The notes below the pieces were generated by a model. It was not told the DNA's origin and ran no database searches. It saw only the letters and a program-made list of their open reading frames with translations. A stretch of 14,882 bases of DNA, from the NCBI GenBank assembly GCA_024638525.1, contig JAHEKB010000031.1, positions 1-14,882 of the forward strand, given 5' to 3'. How positions within the stretch are numbered: position 1 is the stretch's first letter; each line of letters starts with the position of its first letter. This stretch comes from Bacteroidota bacterium (GTDB taxonomy: Bacteria > Bacteroidota > Bacteroidia > NS11-12g > UBA9320). Made by a program: the position numbers and the translations under genes. This document shows, piece after piece, positions 14,294-14,882 of this stretch.

Positions 14294-14298
14294 AGGAG
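14294..14298 (+). promoter_or_regulatory. Ribosome binding site of the major capsid gene
   Basis: AGGAG lies 10 nt before the ATG at 14309. CTCC at 14281-14284 could pair with GGAG at 14295-14298 and partly mask it; the pairing is only 4 bp. Confidence 0.75.
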
Positions 14299-14308
14299 TT
14301 TAATTCTA

Positions 14309-14882
14309 ATGGCTTTAAATCTATCCGAGGCTAAAAAGCACTCTCGGAATCCACAAGAACTGGCAGTTGTTACAGAACTGGCTGCTGGTCCTCTGCTGAG
14401 CGTTCTCCCTTTCCGCGACATTCAAGGCAACGGCCTTTTCTGGAAGCGTGAAGAGAGCCTCGGAGACGTGGGTTTCCGTAATTACAACGCTAACTACACC
14501 GAAAGCTACGCTGAGGTAAGTCAGCAGTCTGAAAGCCTTCGTCTGTTCGGCGGAGACATCAAAATTGACCGCGCAATCCTTGACTTAGAAGGTGGCGAGT
14601 CACGCGCTTATCAGGTTCAATCCAAGACCCGCGCAATGCGTCTTTCTTGGGAATCCCTGTTCATCAATGGCGACTCTAACCAGTCTCCTTCTGAGTTCGA
14701 TGGCTTGGCTGCTCGCATGCCGGCGGCTGATCACGCAACTAATTCTCAAGTTATTCGTAACGCTTCTAGCGCCGCGACTCTTGACTTAGGTGCTCTTGAT
14801 GAAGCAATCGACTCTGTTGATGCACAAGGCGGTACTAAGTACTTGGTTATGTCCAAGTCTGCACGTCGTGCTTTGACAACCA
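14309..14882 (+). CDS. Major capsid protein, HK97-fold type, 3'-truncated by the window
   Basis: Forms the icosahedral shell. 191 codons are present and the frame runs off the window end. The start MALNLSEAKK, then LAAGPLLSVLPFRDIQGNGLFWKRE, ESYAEVSQQSESLRLFGGDIKIDR and SWESLFINGD resembles a widespread HK97-fold capsid group that has short N-arms and uses a separate scaffold. The pattern LFINGD followed by FDGL is typical of this group. No long N-terminal delta domain is present, in agreement with a separate scaffold gene upstream. Codon use differs from the tail genes, with many C-ending codons (AAC, TTC, CGC) and CTG; a hand count of 14401-14460 gives 33 of 60 G+C against 25 of 60 in 5101-5160 of the hub gene. 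That fits very high expression. It has a good ribosome binding site and its own structured leader. Confidence 0.9.
   Translation, partial: MALNLSEAKKHSRNPQELAVVTELAAGPLLSVLPFRDIQGNGLFWKREESLGDVGFRNYNANYTESYAEVSQQSESLRLFGGDIKIDRAILDLEGGESRAYQVQSKTRAMRLSWESLFINGDSNQSPSEFDGLAARMPAADHATNSQVIRNASSAATLDLGALDEAIDSVDAQGGTKYLVMSKSARRALTT

Overview
The window is a tailed double-stranded DNA phage (Caudoviricetes) structural region. Every supported gene is on the + strand and tightly packed. No host gene, integrase, transposon, tRNA or CRISPR array was found. The base composition is AT-rich in the tail genes. Several tail-fibre modules resemble those common in marine and freshwater phages, especially cyanophages (an N-terminus starting MPLQIRRGT, the phrase DTTPQLGGNLD, and a C-terminal lobe with AAWVTVYTSTAART). 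A cyanophage or other aquatic bacteriophage is therefore my best guess, but the host cannot be fixed from this sequence.

Layout: (1) 3-3383, tape measure protein, cut at its 5' end by the window. (2) 3386-6982, a small tail protein followed by a 1058-residue hub or tail-tip protein. (3) 7011-9884, two small proteins and a 734-residue structural protein; the second small protein and the large one share an N-terminal KWQG module. (4) 9913-11115, a 400-residue tail fibre-like protein. (5) 11112-13352, a subtilisin-family (S8) protease with an inhibitor-I9-like propeptide and two inserted virion-type beta modules. (6) 13394-14131, scaffold protein, followed by a strong intrinsic terminator. (7) 14309 to the window end, major capsid protein (partial), preceded by a 177-nt structured leader. 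The direction tail to fibres to protease to scaffold to capsid differs from the usual head-first order.

How the genes fit together: scaffold and capsid protein build the procapsid; tape measure, small tail protein and hub build the tail and its tip; the fibre-like proteins and probably the S8 protease decorate the tip or virion for host contact. Expression looks operonic, with TAATG and ATGA overlaps and 1- to 2-nt gaps. Three longer linkers (28, 28 and 41 nt) share a motif, GGAAYACTA, placed at the preceding stop codon and followed by a short hairpin before the start codon. The hairpin stems differ in sequence but keep their pairing. With the capsid leader, whose stems are mutually exclusive, this recurrent linker element is the most unusual non-coding signal here. 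The most unusual protein is the S8 protease.
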